NCBI GenBank assembly: GCA_016217625.1
Contig: JACRHK010000191.1
Span: forward strand, 1 to 6,836
Reading direction: 5' to 3'
Length of the DNA: 6,836 bases
From: Nitrospirota bacterium
Lineage (GTDB): Bacteria > Nitrospirota > RBG-16-64-22 > JACRHK01
Each line of letters starts with the position of its first letter. Within the stretch, counting starts at the first letter, position 1. This document shows, piece by piece, positions 1 through 5,892 of this stretch. The notes under the pieces are model-generated. The model was not told the origin of the DNA. It did not search any database and saw only the letters and a program-made list of their open reading frames with translations. Position numbers and translations under genes: made by a program.

Positions 1-203
1 AAGCTCCCGCCCACTCGCCGGGCCAGGGCCCGGCCATAGGCGAAGGGATCGCTTACCACCAGATCAACATCCGGGATGCGGCGCCTGCCGCGTAACAGGT
101 CACGGAGCGCTCCTCCGACGAGCCAAAGCGGACGCGCGCGAGGAAGAAGCGCTAGGAGTTCAGAGAGGAAGTGGAGAGGCGTCTTCGCGCCCCCTCTCCT
201 CAT
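1..203 (-). CDS. cca: CCA-adding enzyme / poly(A) polymerase-type tRNA nucleotidyltransferase, N-terminal part (runs off the window)
   Basis: The reverse strand from the ATG at 203 down to base 1 encodes about 67 residues. They contain the class II nucleotidyltransferase head: a GG motif in LWLVGGALRDLL at about residues 28-39, then the metal-binding acidic pair in IPDVDLVV at about residues 44-51. In this family the head domain binds two metal ions and adds CCA (or A residues) to tRNA 3' ends in the cytoplasm. A full enzyme has about 400 residues or more, so most of the gene lies outside. The ATG at 203 is preferred. An in-frame GTG at 215 has no better ribosome binding site, and the reading frame is closed upstream by the TGA that ends the ATPase gene. 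The gene lies 42 bases downstream of that ATPase on the same strand, so co-transcription is likely. A-adding, CC-adding and full CCA-adding variants, or PcnB, cannot be told apart from this fragment. Confidence 0.85.
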   Translation of the reverse strand, partial: MRRGGAKTPLHFLSELLALLPRARPLWLVGGALRDLLRGRRRIPDVDLVVSDPFAYGRALARRVGGS

Positions 204-224
204 CTCCCTACCCACCAGGGGAGA
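203..224 (-). promoter_or_regulatory. Possible hairpin covering the cca ribosome binding site and start
   Basis: On the minus-strand transcript, TCTCCC (224-219) can pair with GGGAGA (208-203) across a 10-base loop. The second arm contains the purine-rich stretch just before the cca ATG and the A of the start codon. If formed, it would hide the start until ribosomes finishing the ATPase gene arrive. The stem is only six pairs long, so this is a weak inference. Confidence 0.3.
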
Positions 225-245
225 AACGCACGGCGGGGAGCGATT

Positions 246-1079
246 TCAACCGCGGGTCGGCCCGGCGCTGTCGAGGCCGAGATCGGCCGCCACGTCTTGG
301 ATGATGTCGTGATCGATCTGCTCGCGCCGGGTGAGGAAGCCCTCCAGCAGGGCGTTGTCGCAAAGGGTATTAATCAGCCGGGGCACGCCCCGCGAGGCGT
401 GGTGGATCGTCTCCAGGGCTTCGTGGGTGAACAGGTCCGGATCGCCGCCGGCAATCTTCAACCGGTGCAGGATGTACTCCCGCGTCGTCTCGTCGTTGAA
501 GGCGCGGAGGCGGTACTTGAGAGCGATCCGCTGCTTCAGCGGCTCGTCGAGAGAAAGGGAATCGTCCAGCTCCGGCAGGCCGAAGAGGATGAAGGTGACG
601 AGCTTCGCCCCGTGGACCTCGAGGTTCAAGAGCCCCCGCAGCTCTTCCATCACGTCACGCGACCGGAGCATCTGCGCCTCGTCGATGAGGACGACGGACC
701 GCTTCCCCTGCTCGTTGAACCCGACCAGGCGCTCGTAGAGCCGTCCGAGGAGCTCCACCTTCGGCGCCTGATACTCCTCGACGCCGAACTGCATGGCGAC
801 CTTCCGGAGCAGCCACTCGATGGTGACCTCCCCGTGGATGATCACCAGCAGGGCCGACTCATAGCGGTCTTCTTCGAGGTCGTCCAGCATCTTCCGGGCG
901 ATGGTCGTCTTCCCCGTGCCGATATCCCCCAGCAGGACGGCCAGCCCCTTCATCGTATCGATGGCGTAACGGAGCCTGAGCAGGGCCTCGGCGTGCTGGG
1001 CGCTGTTGTAGAAAAAGCGGTTCTCGATGACGTTGGCGAACGGTTGCTCTTGAAGCTGATAGTATTCCTCGTAGCTCAT
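246..1079 (-). CDS. ExeA/GspA-like AAA+ ATPase, short form of 277 residues
   Basis: Seen directly: Walker A GDIGTGKTT at residues 51-59, Walker B VLIDEAQ at 130-136, a putative arginine-finger segment LKQRIALKY at 181-189, and the sensor-2-like GVPRLINTLCDNALL at 231-245. The N-terminal YEEYYQLQEQPF is typical of the ExeA/GspA branch of AAA+ ATPases (MSYxxFxLxExPF type). The protein stops soon after the AAA+ core. It has no membrane helix and no C-terminal peptidoglycan-binding domain, unlike Aeromonas ExeA (about 550 residues), so it is probably a soluble cytoplasmic ATPase. ATG 1079 is preferred over GTG 1085 because AGGGGG (1090-1085) stands five bases before it. That ribosome binding site overlaps the stop codon of the TPR gene, which implies translational coupling with the scaffold. 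The family takes part in secretin assembly, and relatives sit in pilus, exopolysaccharide or transposition loci. The exact job here is unknown. Confidence 0.88.
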   Translation of the reverse strand: MSYEEYYQLQEQPFANVIENRFFYNSAQHAEALLRLRYAIDTMKGLAVLLGDIGTGKTTIARKMLDDLEEDRYESALLVIIHGEVTIEWLLRKVAMQFGVEEYQAPKVELLGRLYERLVGFNEQGKRSVVLIDEAQMLRSRDVMEELRGLLNLEVHGAKLVTFILFGLPELDDSLSLDEPLKQRIALKYRLRAFNDETTREYILHRLKIAGGDPDLFTHEALETIHHASRGVPRLINTLCDNALLEGFLTRREQIDHDIIQDVAADLGLDSAGPTRG

Positions 1080-1088
1080 TCCCACCCC

Positions 1089-4000
1089 CTAGAGATAGGA
1101 GATTCGGTTCCTCTTGGCCTTCCCCGTGTCCGTGTCGGCCGCGCTCTGCTCCCCGGCCGGCTTCGTCCGGGGAGGAGGAGTCTCCTTGCCGCGGCCCCCG
1201 GCGGCCTCCCTGCCCCGCGCCGCATCCCCCGCCGGCCCGGCGCCGTCCGGCCGGGGAGGAACCATCCCGCGGGTCAGGCGGAACCGCTCCTCGATCTCCG
1301 CCGCCTTGGCGGAGACCTCCCGGAAACCCGGATCTTTCATGAGGATCGCCTGGAAGATCTCCAGCGCCTCTTGCAGGAACCCCGCTTCGGCATAGGCCGT
1401 GCCCAGCTCGTACTGGAGGGCCATGTATTCCTCCTCGGAATGACCCGGCTCCGCGAGCCCCTTCCGGAACTCGTTGATGGCGGATTTGTGCTGCCCCTTC
1501 TCCATGTAGCACATCCCCAGCATCGTGCAGGCATTCATGAAGCGCGCCGGATCGCGGGAAGACAACTGGAACTCCTCAATCGCCTCACCTAAAAGCCCCA
1601 TCTCTTTATACGCGATCCCGAGGTTGTAGTGGGTCTCGTAGTCCTCCTCCCCCAGGGACTGCTCGATCCCCTGCTTGAACTCGTAGAAGAGATCCTCCAT
1701 GTCCTTGTCTTCGAAGGCGCGGGACGGAGCCGGGGTCTCCTCGATGACCGTCTTGAGTTCCGCGGCCAGATCTACGAAGTCGTCCTCTTCCACGACGCCC
1801 TTTGCCGCAGCCGGCTCCTCTTCCGCCAGGGGGACGCCGACCGTGTCGGGCGAGAGGACTACCTTGATCTCCTCCTCCTTTTCGACAACGCCGGGCTCCT
1901 CCGGGGAAGGCAACGTCTCGCGGAAGGCGTCCTCCAGCTCCCGTTCGATTCCCTCGACCGACATCTCCCGGAGGACGCTCTCCTCCGGCGCCCCGGCAAG
2001 GCTTTCAGCCGTTGGCTCTTCGATCTCCGGCCAGATGATTTCCTCTTCCCCCCGCGATTCGGAGGCAGGAGCGGGTTCCGGGATGACCGCAGAGGTGTCT
2101 GGGACCGAAACCACCGTTGGACCTCCAAAGCCTTCCGCCGCCGGGGGTTCCGTGACGGCTGCGGCTGCCCCGCCGGCGCGGAGATCCTCGGGCTCCAAGA
2201 GGTCTTCCAACAACGGCTCGGACTCGGCCTCTTCAAGGGGGGGCGTGCCCACGGGCGCGGGTGCCTCCTGGGGTGCGTCCCCGATGGCCATCGGGGCGGC
2301 GGGCTCCGCGAGTACCGCCCCTTCGGACGCCGGTAGCGCCGCCTCAAGGACGATCTCCAGCGAGGGCTCGGGAGTCGCGGCGCGGATCTGCTGCTGGAGC
2401 GCCTCCAGCTTCTCGCGTGCTGCGTCCAGATCCGGCTGGCGGGTGAGGACCCGCAGGTAGACTTTGACGGCCTCCTCGTCCAGACCCTGCTGGACGTAGA
2501 ACTCGGCTTCTGCCAGGTCTTCCTCCAATTCCGTGGGAGGAATCGCCGGCTCGGGGGGAGCCGCCTCCTCTTCGGTCACCGGCGTGAGGGTGGTCGCCAT
2601 CTGCTCCGGCAGGAGCACGCCGGAGAGGTCCACGGTGGGGATGGCCGGCTCCAGCGCCGTCGGCTCGGTGGGGATCTCCTCCTTGAGCCCCAGGCGCTGG
2701 CGCACCTCCCAGTGGTTGGGGTTAATCCCAAACGCTTCTCGGAGCACCTGCTCGCGTTCGTCCGTCCTGCCGAGTTGCTCGTAGAGCTCCGACAGGGTCA
2801 GGCACTCCCGAAGGATCTTCTCCTTCTTGTTCTGGCGCTGATAGAGCGCTTTCAACCGGCGATGCGCTTCGAGGCTCCGGGGATTCCGCTCCACCATCGA
2901 TTCGAGCTGCTCGATGGCGCGCTCGAGCAACCCGTACTTGACGTAGACCTCCACCTCGGTGAAATCTTCGACGATGGCCTCTTCGGCCGCGGGGGTCTCG
3001 ACATCCAGATCGAAGACTTTCGAAGACTCCCAGTCTTCACCGGCGAACGCCACCCTTTCCTGCGCGGGATCCCCGATGCCCAGCATTCCCGAGGCATCCT
3101 CCGCGACGGTGGCCTCAGGAGCTTCCTCGCGCGCCTCCTCCACGGTTTCCGGGATGGCCGGCTCCCCGATGGCCATCGGGGCCGCCTCCTCGGCGGCAGC
3201 GGCTTCAGGGGTAGCGGCCTCTTCCTCGGGAAGGAGCGCGCTCAGGCGGCTCCGGACCTCCAAGTTGTCCGGATCCTTTTCAAGAATCAGTTGGTAGACG
3301 TTGATCGCCAGGTGGGCCTCCCCGCGACGGGAATAGATCTCCGCCAGGGTCTCATACTCCGCGATGACCTCCCGCTCGCGCCCCAGCTTGAGAAGATGGT
3401 CGGCCAACATCCGGTGGGGTTCCAGGAGGTCGGGGCTCGTCCGAATCGCCTCGCGAAGGAACTGCTCGACCCTCTCCGGCGCCCGTTCTTCCTGATAGCG
3501 GGTGAAACAGGGTTGCGCCGCCTGGAGGGCTTCGCTCACCCGGCCCGCCTCCAGCAGGATGCCCCCCAAGATCTCGCGCGGCGCCAGGAGGGAGGGATCC
3601 TGCTCGACAACCCTCCGCAGGGTCTCGATGGCTTCATCGAGTCGGCCGGCTGCGGCTGCCGCCCGCCCGTAGAGCGTTAGGGCTTCCTGATGGTCGGGTT
3701 GACGCCGCAGCAGGGCCTGCACCTCCTCCATGGCGTCCAGAGGCCGACCCGCCCGCAGGTGGATCTGGCCGAGCCCCACGACCGCCTCCGCCGAGCCGGG
3801 TTCGAGCTGGAGCACGCGCCGGTAGGCCTGCTCGGCCTCCTTGTCGGCCCCGCCCTCCCGATAGCGCCTGGCGACCTCGAGATAGGAGCCGATCCCCTCG
3901 GTCGTCAGCCCCTCACGGAGATACATCTCGGCCAACCGCATCCGGAGCTTGACATTCCCCGGGTTGAGGTCGGCCATCTTCAGGTAGACCCCCAGCGCCT

Positions 4001-4391
4001 TCTCGACGAGTCCGCTCCGGGTGTAGAACTCGGCCACGGCGAGGTAGCTCTCGTTGGCATTGATGAGGAGTCCCCTGGACGCATTCAACTCCGCCAGGGC
4101 CAAGTGCGCATCCACGCGGTTGGGGTCGATGCCGACGATTTTCTTGTAGACGGCCAGGGCCTTCAGATCGAAGCCGTTCTTTCTGAAGACGTCGGCCGCC
4201 TTCTCGTAGGCCTCGATGGCGTCCAGCTTGGCGTTGCGCTTCAGGTGGAGATCGCCGATGGTGTTGAAGATGTTCCCGTCGAAGGGCGCGTCTTTCAGCA
4301 GCTTCTGCCACTCAGCGATCGCTTTGTCGATCTGGCCGCGGGCCACGTAACGTTGCGCTTCTTGGATAATGGTATCTTTCTGGGCGGCCAT
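1089..4391 (-). CDS. Very long cytoplasmic TPR scaffold protein with acidic Pro/Ala/Glu linkers (about 1,100 residues)
   Basis: Residues are numbered from the ATG at 4391. Residues 1-390 are an array of tetratricopeptide repeats, visible from recurring A..Y...G...EA...Y...L...P patterns such as AIEAYEKAADVF and GLVEKALGVYLKMADLNPGN. Then come an acidic linker (about 390-465), a TPR block (475-565), a second linker, a lone TPR near 625-670, a long E/P/A-rich linker (about 673-890), and a C-terminal TPR block (905-1035) containing THYNLGIAYKEMGLLGEAIEEF. The last 55 residues are basic and low-complexity, ending KRNRISYL. There is no signal peptide or membrane helix, so it should be cytoplasmic. 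TPRs bind protein partners, and the linkers carry repeated short motifs (EPAIP three times, APMAIG twice). An in-frame ATG at 4400 also exists but has no spaced ribosome binding site, whereas AGGA lies eight bases before 4391. It is coupled to the downstream ATPase gene. Large motility or polarity scaffolds such as myxobacterial SgmX are a possible analogy, not an identification. Confidence 0.87.
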   Translation of the reverse strand: MAAQKDTIIQEAQRYVARGQIDKAIAEWQKLLKDAPFDGNIFNTIGDLHLKRNAKLDAIEAYEKAADVFRKNGFDLKALAVYKKIVGIDPNRVDAHLALAELNASRGLLINANESYLAVAEFYTRSGLVEKALGVYLKMADLNPGNVKLRMRLAEMYLREGLTTEGIGSYLEVARRYREGGADKEAEQAYRRVLQLEPGSAEAVVGLGQIHLRAGRPLDAMEEVQALLRRQPDHQEALTLYGRAAAAAGRLDEAIETLRRVVEQDPSLLAPREILGGILLEAGRVSEALQAAQPCFTRYQEERAPERVEQFLREAIRTSPDLLEPHRMLADHLLKLGREREVIAEYETLAEIYSRRGEAHLAINVYQLILEKDPDNLEVRSRLSALLPEEEAATPEAAAAEEAAPMAIGEPAIPETVEEAREEAPEATVAEDASGMLGIGDPAQERVAFAGEDWESSKVFDLDVETPAAEEAIVEDFTEVEVYVKYGLLERAIEQLESMVERNPRSLEAHRRLKALYQRQNKKEKILRECLTLSELYEQLGRTDEREQVLREAFGINPNHWEVRQRLGLKEEIPTEPTALEPAIPTVDLSGVLLPEQMATTLTPVTEEEAAPPEPAIPPTELEEDLAEAEFYVQQGLDEEAVKVYLRVLTRQPDLDAAREKLEALQQQIRAATPEPSLEIVLEAALPASEGAVLAEPAAPMAIGDAPQEAPAPVGTPPLEEAESEPLLEDLLEPEDLRAGGAAAAVTEPPAAEGFGGPTVVSVPDTSAVIPEPAPASESRGEEEIIWPEIEEPTAESLAGAPEESVLREMSVEGIERELEDAFRETLPSPEEPGVVEKEEEIKVVLSPDTVGVPLAEEEPAAAKGVVEEDDFVDLAAELKTVIEETPAPSRAFEDKDMEDLFYEFKQGIEQSLGEEDYETHYNLGIAYKEMGLLGEAIEEFQLSSRDPARFMNACTMLGMCYMEKGQHKSAINEFRKGLAEPGHSEEEYMALQYELGTAYAEAGFLQEALEIFQAILMKDPGFREVSAKAAEIEERFRLTRGMVPPRPDGAGPAGDAARGREAAGGRGKETPPPRTKPAGEQSAADTDTGKAKRNRISYL
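2278..2297 (-). repeat. Copy A of a 20-bp in-gene repeat encoding APMAIG
   Basis: Twenty bases here are identical to 3163-3182. The core (2281-2294) is a perfect 14-bp palindrome, CCGATGGCCATCGG. On the coding strand both copies encode APMAIG followed by an acidic residue, in the third and first acidic linkers of the TPR protein respectively. All six codons match at their third positions. Confidence 0.75.
3163..3182 (-). repeat. Copy B of the 20-bp in-gene repeat encoding APMAIG
   Basis: This is identical to 2278-2297, with the 14-bp palindrome at 3166-3179. It encodes APMAIGE at residues 404-410 of the TPR protein (numbered from 4391). A related sequence about 80 bases to the left (around 3069-3089) encodes MLGIGDP, so the linker contains variants of one short motif. 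Confidence 0.75.
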
Positions 4392-4406
4392 GTGAGGCAT
4401 CCTATG

Positions 4407-4439
4407 GCTTCATGAAGCACCCGAAAGAAGCACCCGACA
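4407..4439 (-). repeat. Palindrome and 13-bp direct repeat just upstream of the TPR gene
   Basis: GCTTCATGAAGC at 4407-4418 is a perfect 12-bp palindrome. It overlaps two tandem 13-bp units (4414-4426 and 4427-4439) sharing GAAGCACCCGA and matching at 12 of 13 positions. The block ends 16 bases before the preferred TPR start. It could be an operator or a leader structure, and nothing in the sequence settles which. Confidence 0.4.
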
Positions 4440-4450
4440 AGCCTGCGAGT

Positions 4451-4487
4451 CGGCAGACAGGCCGGAGAGCCTGCCTGCCGGCAGGCA
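4451..4487. repeat. Intergenic palindromic repeat, copy 1 (GCAGACAGG / GCCTGCCTG element)
   Basis: A 12-bp inverted repeat with one mismatch (4451-4462 against 4469-4480, six-base loop) overlaps a perfect 16-bp palindrome, TGCCTGCCGGCAGGCA (4472-4487). The 9-mers GCAGACAGG and GCCTGCCTG found here both recur in the hairpin between pstB and phoU (6634-6652), in swapped order. This suggests a dispersed REP-like family in the genome. Confidence 0.6.
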
Positions 4488-4558
4488 TGTGCCGGTTCCG
4501 TCCCCGGATGCGCTGGCAGTCGGATCGTGCTGGACCGTTCCCCCTCGGAGGCTCCCCA

Positions 4559-4576
4559 CCCCGCTGTCAAGCGGGG
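4559..4576. other. Perfect hairpin with 7-bp GC-rich stem
   Basis: CCCCGCT (4559-4565) and AGCGGGG (4570-4576) pair perfectly around a GTCA loop. There is no T-run on either side, so it is not a standard terminator. On the minus strand it would lie inside the leader RNA of the TPR operon. Confidence 0.45.
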
Positions 4577-4681
4577 ACTTGCGGCGCTCATCGCTGCGGT
4601 GGATGGAGGCGCTGCATCAATTTCTACACTCCACCGATGAAAAATGGCGGAAGGAGGGCACACAGTATATTTCTCTTAGTA

Positions 4682-4710
4682 ACGCTACCATAGAACGCAA
4701 GGGGTGTCAA
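4682..4710 (-). promoter_or_regulatory. Possible sigma70-type promoter for the TPR operon
   Basis: On the minus strand a perfect -35 TTGACA (4710-4705) is followed after 17 bases by TAGCGT (4687-4682), a poor -10. A better isolated -10-like TATACT lies further down at 4669-4664 but lacks a matching -35 at normal spacing. Either would leave a leader of roughly 260-290 bases before the TPR start. Confidence 0.4.
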
Positions 4711-4839
4711 GTTAAACCCTTGATGGATCAACAAGAACGAGGCATGCGCCCTTTAGGGAAACCGGGGCGGGGAAAGGAAGTCCTTTTCCTCAACGGGACA
4801 AAATGGCCGCAAAGCAAGAAGAACATTGGGCAGAAAACA

Positions 4840-4916
4840 TGGCGGGGACGACGGGGCTCGAACCCGCGACCTCTGGCTTGACAGGCCAGCGTTCTAACCG
4901 GCTGAACTACGCCCCC
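4840..4916 (-). tRNA. tRNA-Asp (anticodon GTC)
   Basis: The reverse strand folds as a complete 77-base cloverleaf. The acceptor stem GGGGGCG pairs with CGTCCCC (one G-U pair), the anticodon stem is CTGGC/GCCAG, and the loop CTGTCAA gives anticodon GTC (Asp). The T arm carries GGTTCGAGCC, the discriminator base is G and the 3' CCA is encoded. It lies 42 bases downstream of tRNA-Val on the same strand, so the two are probably one transcript. No good terminator follows. Confidence 0.97.
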
Positions 4917-4927
4917 AATTTCAAAAC

Positions 4928-4953
4928 AATTTCGAATTTCGAATTTCGAATTT
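4928..4953. repeat. 7-bp tandem repeat (AATTTCG) between the two tRNAs
   Basis: Three exact AATTTCG units (4928, 4935, 4942) are followed by a partial AATTT (4949-4953). The stretch is AT-rich in a GC-rich setting and sits in the spacer of the tRNA transcript. Each junction creates the palindrome TTCGAA. Confidence 0.85.
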
Positions 4954-4958
4954 ACATC

Positions 4959-5034
4959 TGGTAGGCGGAACAGGGCTCGAACCTGTGGCCTCTGCCTTGT
5001 AAGGGCAGCGCTCTACCCGCTGAGCTATCCGCCC
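4959..5034 (-). tRNA. tRNA-Val (anticodon TAC)
   Basis: The reverse strand folds as a 76-base tRNA. The acceptor stem GGGCGGA pairs with TCCGCCT, with a G-U wobble at the 1-72 position. The D stem is GCTC/GAGC, the anticodon stem CTGCC/GGCAG, and the loop CTTACAA gives anticodon TAC (Val). The T stem is ACAGG/CCTGT, the discriminator base is A and CCA is encoded. It is first in the tRNA transcript, about 20 bases below a predicted promoter start. Confidence 0.97.
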
Positions 5035-5061
5035 GCCTTGCATGTTCTTTCGGGACGATTT

Positions 5062-5090
5062 ACCCTACCGTAACCGCCTCCATCTGTCAA
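5062..5090 (-). promoter_or_regulatory. Predicted promoter of the tRNA-Val/tRNA-Asp unit
   Basis: The minus strand reads TTGACA (5090-5085), a 17-base spacer, then TAGGGT (5067-5062). Transcription would start near 5055, about 20 bases before tRNA-Val. The -35 is perfect, the spacing ideal and the -10 weak. The position fits a tRNA promoter well. Confidence 0.6.
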
Positions 5091-5135
5091 CCCAAAACCT
5101 CAAGAGGGCATATCCCGGTCCCGGCCCAGCCGGTC

Positions 5136-5165
5136 TTGACATTCTTTTCGCGGAAGCGTTACGGT
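5136..5165 (+). promoter_or_regulatory. Predicted promoter of the Rieske protein gene
   Basis: TTGACA at 5136-5141 is followed after 18 bases by TACGGT at 5160-5165. Transcription would start near 5172, giving a 5' leader of about 26 bases before the GTG start at 5198. This supports the GTG start over the upstream ATG at 5042, which would lie before the promoter. Confidence 0.5.
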
Positions 5166-5182
5166 ATAGGGAGGAGGACACC

Positions 5183-5200
5183 GGGAGGAATCCGAACGTG
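5183..5200 (+). promoter_or_regulatory. Ribosome binding site that fixes the GTG start of the Rieske gene
   Basis: GGGAGGAA at 5183-5190 stands seven bases before GTG 5198-5200. It is followed at once by the twin-arginine sequence KRRQFLK, as expected for the N-terminus of a Tat-exported protein. Confidence 0.75.
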
Positions 5201-5890
5201 AAGCGCCGACAGTTCCTGAAGATCTGCACGACCCTGGCGACCCTCTCGGGTCTGGAAGCCATCCGGGCGAGGGAGGGATTTGCCGTCCAAGAAACCCTTG
5301 CGCAAGCCTATCCCCGGGCACGGCTCGTAAGATCAGACGGAACCGCGCTCAAGTCTGCGACACTAAAGCCCCACACCACATATCTCTTCTTCTACCCCTA
5401 CAGCACCACCCCCTGTTTCCTCCTTGATCTCGGCGAGACGCTCAAACCGCAGCAGGTGGCCTCTCCCGAAACGGGCGAGACCTATCGCTGGCCCGGCGGG
5501 GCGGGCCCCCGGCGGTCGATCGTCGCGTACTCGGCCATCTGCTCCCACGCCTTCGTCCACCCCGACCCCGAGACGGCGATGATCTCCTACTTGCGCGAGC
5601 CTTCGCCCCTGGCCGAGCGAGCGGAGACGATCACCTGCTGCGTCCACGGGAGCGTGTTTGACCCCAAAAAGGGGGCGGCCGTCCTGAAACCGCCGGCGCC
5701 GTTTCCTCTGGCGGCTATCCAGTTGGAATGGGACGCGAAGAGCGACCAGCTTGCCGCCGTGGGCGTGCGGGGCAAGCCGGTCTTCCACGAGTTCTTCAAG
5801 AGCTTCCCGAAGAATGAAGAGACCCACGCCTCAGAGCAGACCAATGTCGTGGAGCTCCAGCACTACACCAAACTGATCATCACCTGCTGA
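5198..5890 (+). CDS. Tat-exported Rieske [2Fe-2S] protein (230 residues)
   Basis: The N-terminus KRRQFLKICTTLATLSGLEA is a twin-arginine signal, so the protein should be exported folded, with its cluster in place. The cluster ligands appear to be C115-x-H117 (ICSHAF) and C147-x-x-H150 (TCCVHGSVFDPKKG), 29 residues apart. The extra cysteines that form the disulfide in bc1-type Rieske proteins (CTHLGC / CPCHGS) are not in their usual places: box I has none, and box II has the spare Cys next to the first ligand (C147, C148). C73 and the C-terminal C230 are further cysteines. Such a protein would pass electrons in the periplasm, but the partner is not shown, because no bc1, oxidase or oxidoreductase gene is adjacent. 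It is a single gene between divergent tRNAs and convergent phoU. Extending the start to ATG 5042 would add 52 residues without signal character. I recall proteobacterial Tat-Rieske proteins of similar layout, which I could not verify here. Confidence 0.85.
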   Translation: MKRRQFLKICTTLATLSGLEAIRAREGFAVQETLAQAYPRARLVRSDGTALKSATLKPHTTYLFFYPYSTTPCFLLDLGETLKPQQVASPETGETYRWPGGAGPRRSIVAYSAICSHAFVHPDPETAMISYLREPSPLAERAETITCCVHGSVFDPKKGAAVLKPPAPFPLAAIQLEWDAKSDQLAAVGVRGKPVFHEFFKSFPKNEETHASEQTNVVELQHYTKLIITC

Positions 5891-5892
5891 CT

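Larger units (their letters stand above)
4392..4839. other. Gene-free, repeat-rich region between the TPR operon and tRNA-Asp
   Basis: About 450 bases without a convincing gene on either strand. It holds, from left to right, a 12-bp palindrome and a 13-bp direct repeat next to the TPR start, a palindromic repeat cluster (4451-4487), a perfect 7-bp stem hairpin (4559-4576), and a possible promoter (4682-4710). The part nearest tRNA-Asp (4711-4839) has a weak GGAAAGG/CCTTT-type stem near 4771-4790 but no clear rho-independent terminator for the tRNAs. Open frames crossing it have no recognisable protein character. Confidence 0.7.

Noticed and set aside
171..1592. Long open frame on the plus strand (473 codons) opposite the ATPase and the end of the TPR gene
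   Set aside because: It is antisense to two recognisable proteins, and its translation shows only the composition expected from the reverse of GC-rich codons, with no domain. It reads as a shadow frame.
2712..4415. Plus-strand open frames of 322 and 241 codons opposite the TPR gene
   Set aside because: The minus strand carries unmistakable TPR periodicity. The opposite frames have no motif, ribosome binding site or promoter of their own.
4295..4663. Minus-strand 122-codon frame starting in the leader region
   Set aside because: It overlaps the start of the TPR gene in another frame and has no recognisable domain.
4741..4820. Fragments resembling a cyclic-di-GMP-I riboswitch on the plus strand (GGAAACC, GGGAC, CGCAAAGC)
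   Set aside because: The pieces do not assemble into the conserved two-helix core in the right order and spacing. The plus strand downstream is antisense tRNA, so there is no gene for it to control.
4489..4881. Plus-strand 130-codon frame ending in RRGSNPRPLA
   Set aside because: The ending is the well-known false translation of the antisense strand of a tRNA T arm. The frame runs into tRNA-Asp.
4928..4953. CRISPR array or attachment site next to the tRNAs
   Set aside because: Units of 7 bp without spacers are a simple tandem repeat. No duplicated tRNA end or integrase gene is present.
5042..5197. Extension of the Rieske protein to an upstream ATG at 5042
   Set aside because: The extra 52 residues have no signal or domain character and overlap both divergent promoters. 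The GTG at 5198 has a good ribosome binding site and is followed directly by the Tat motif.
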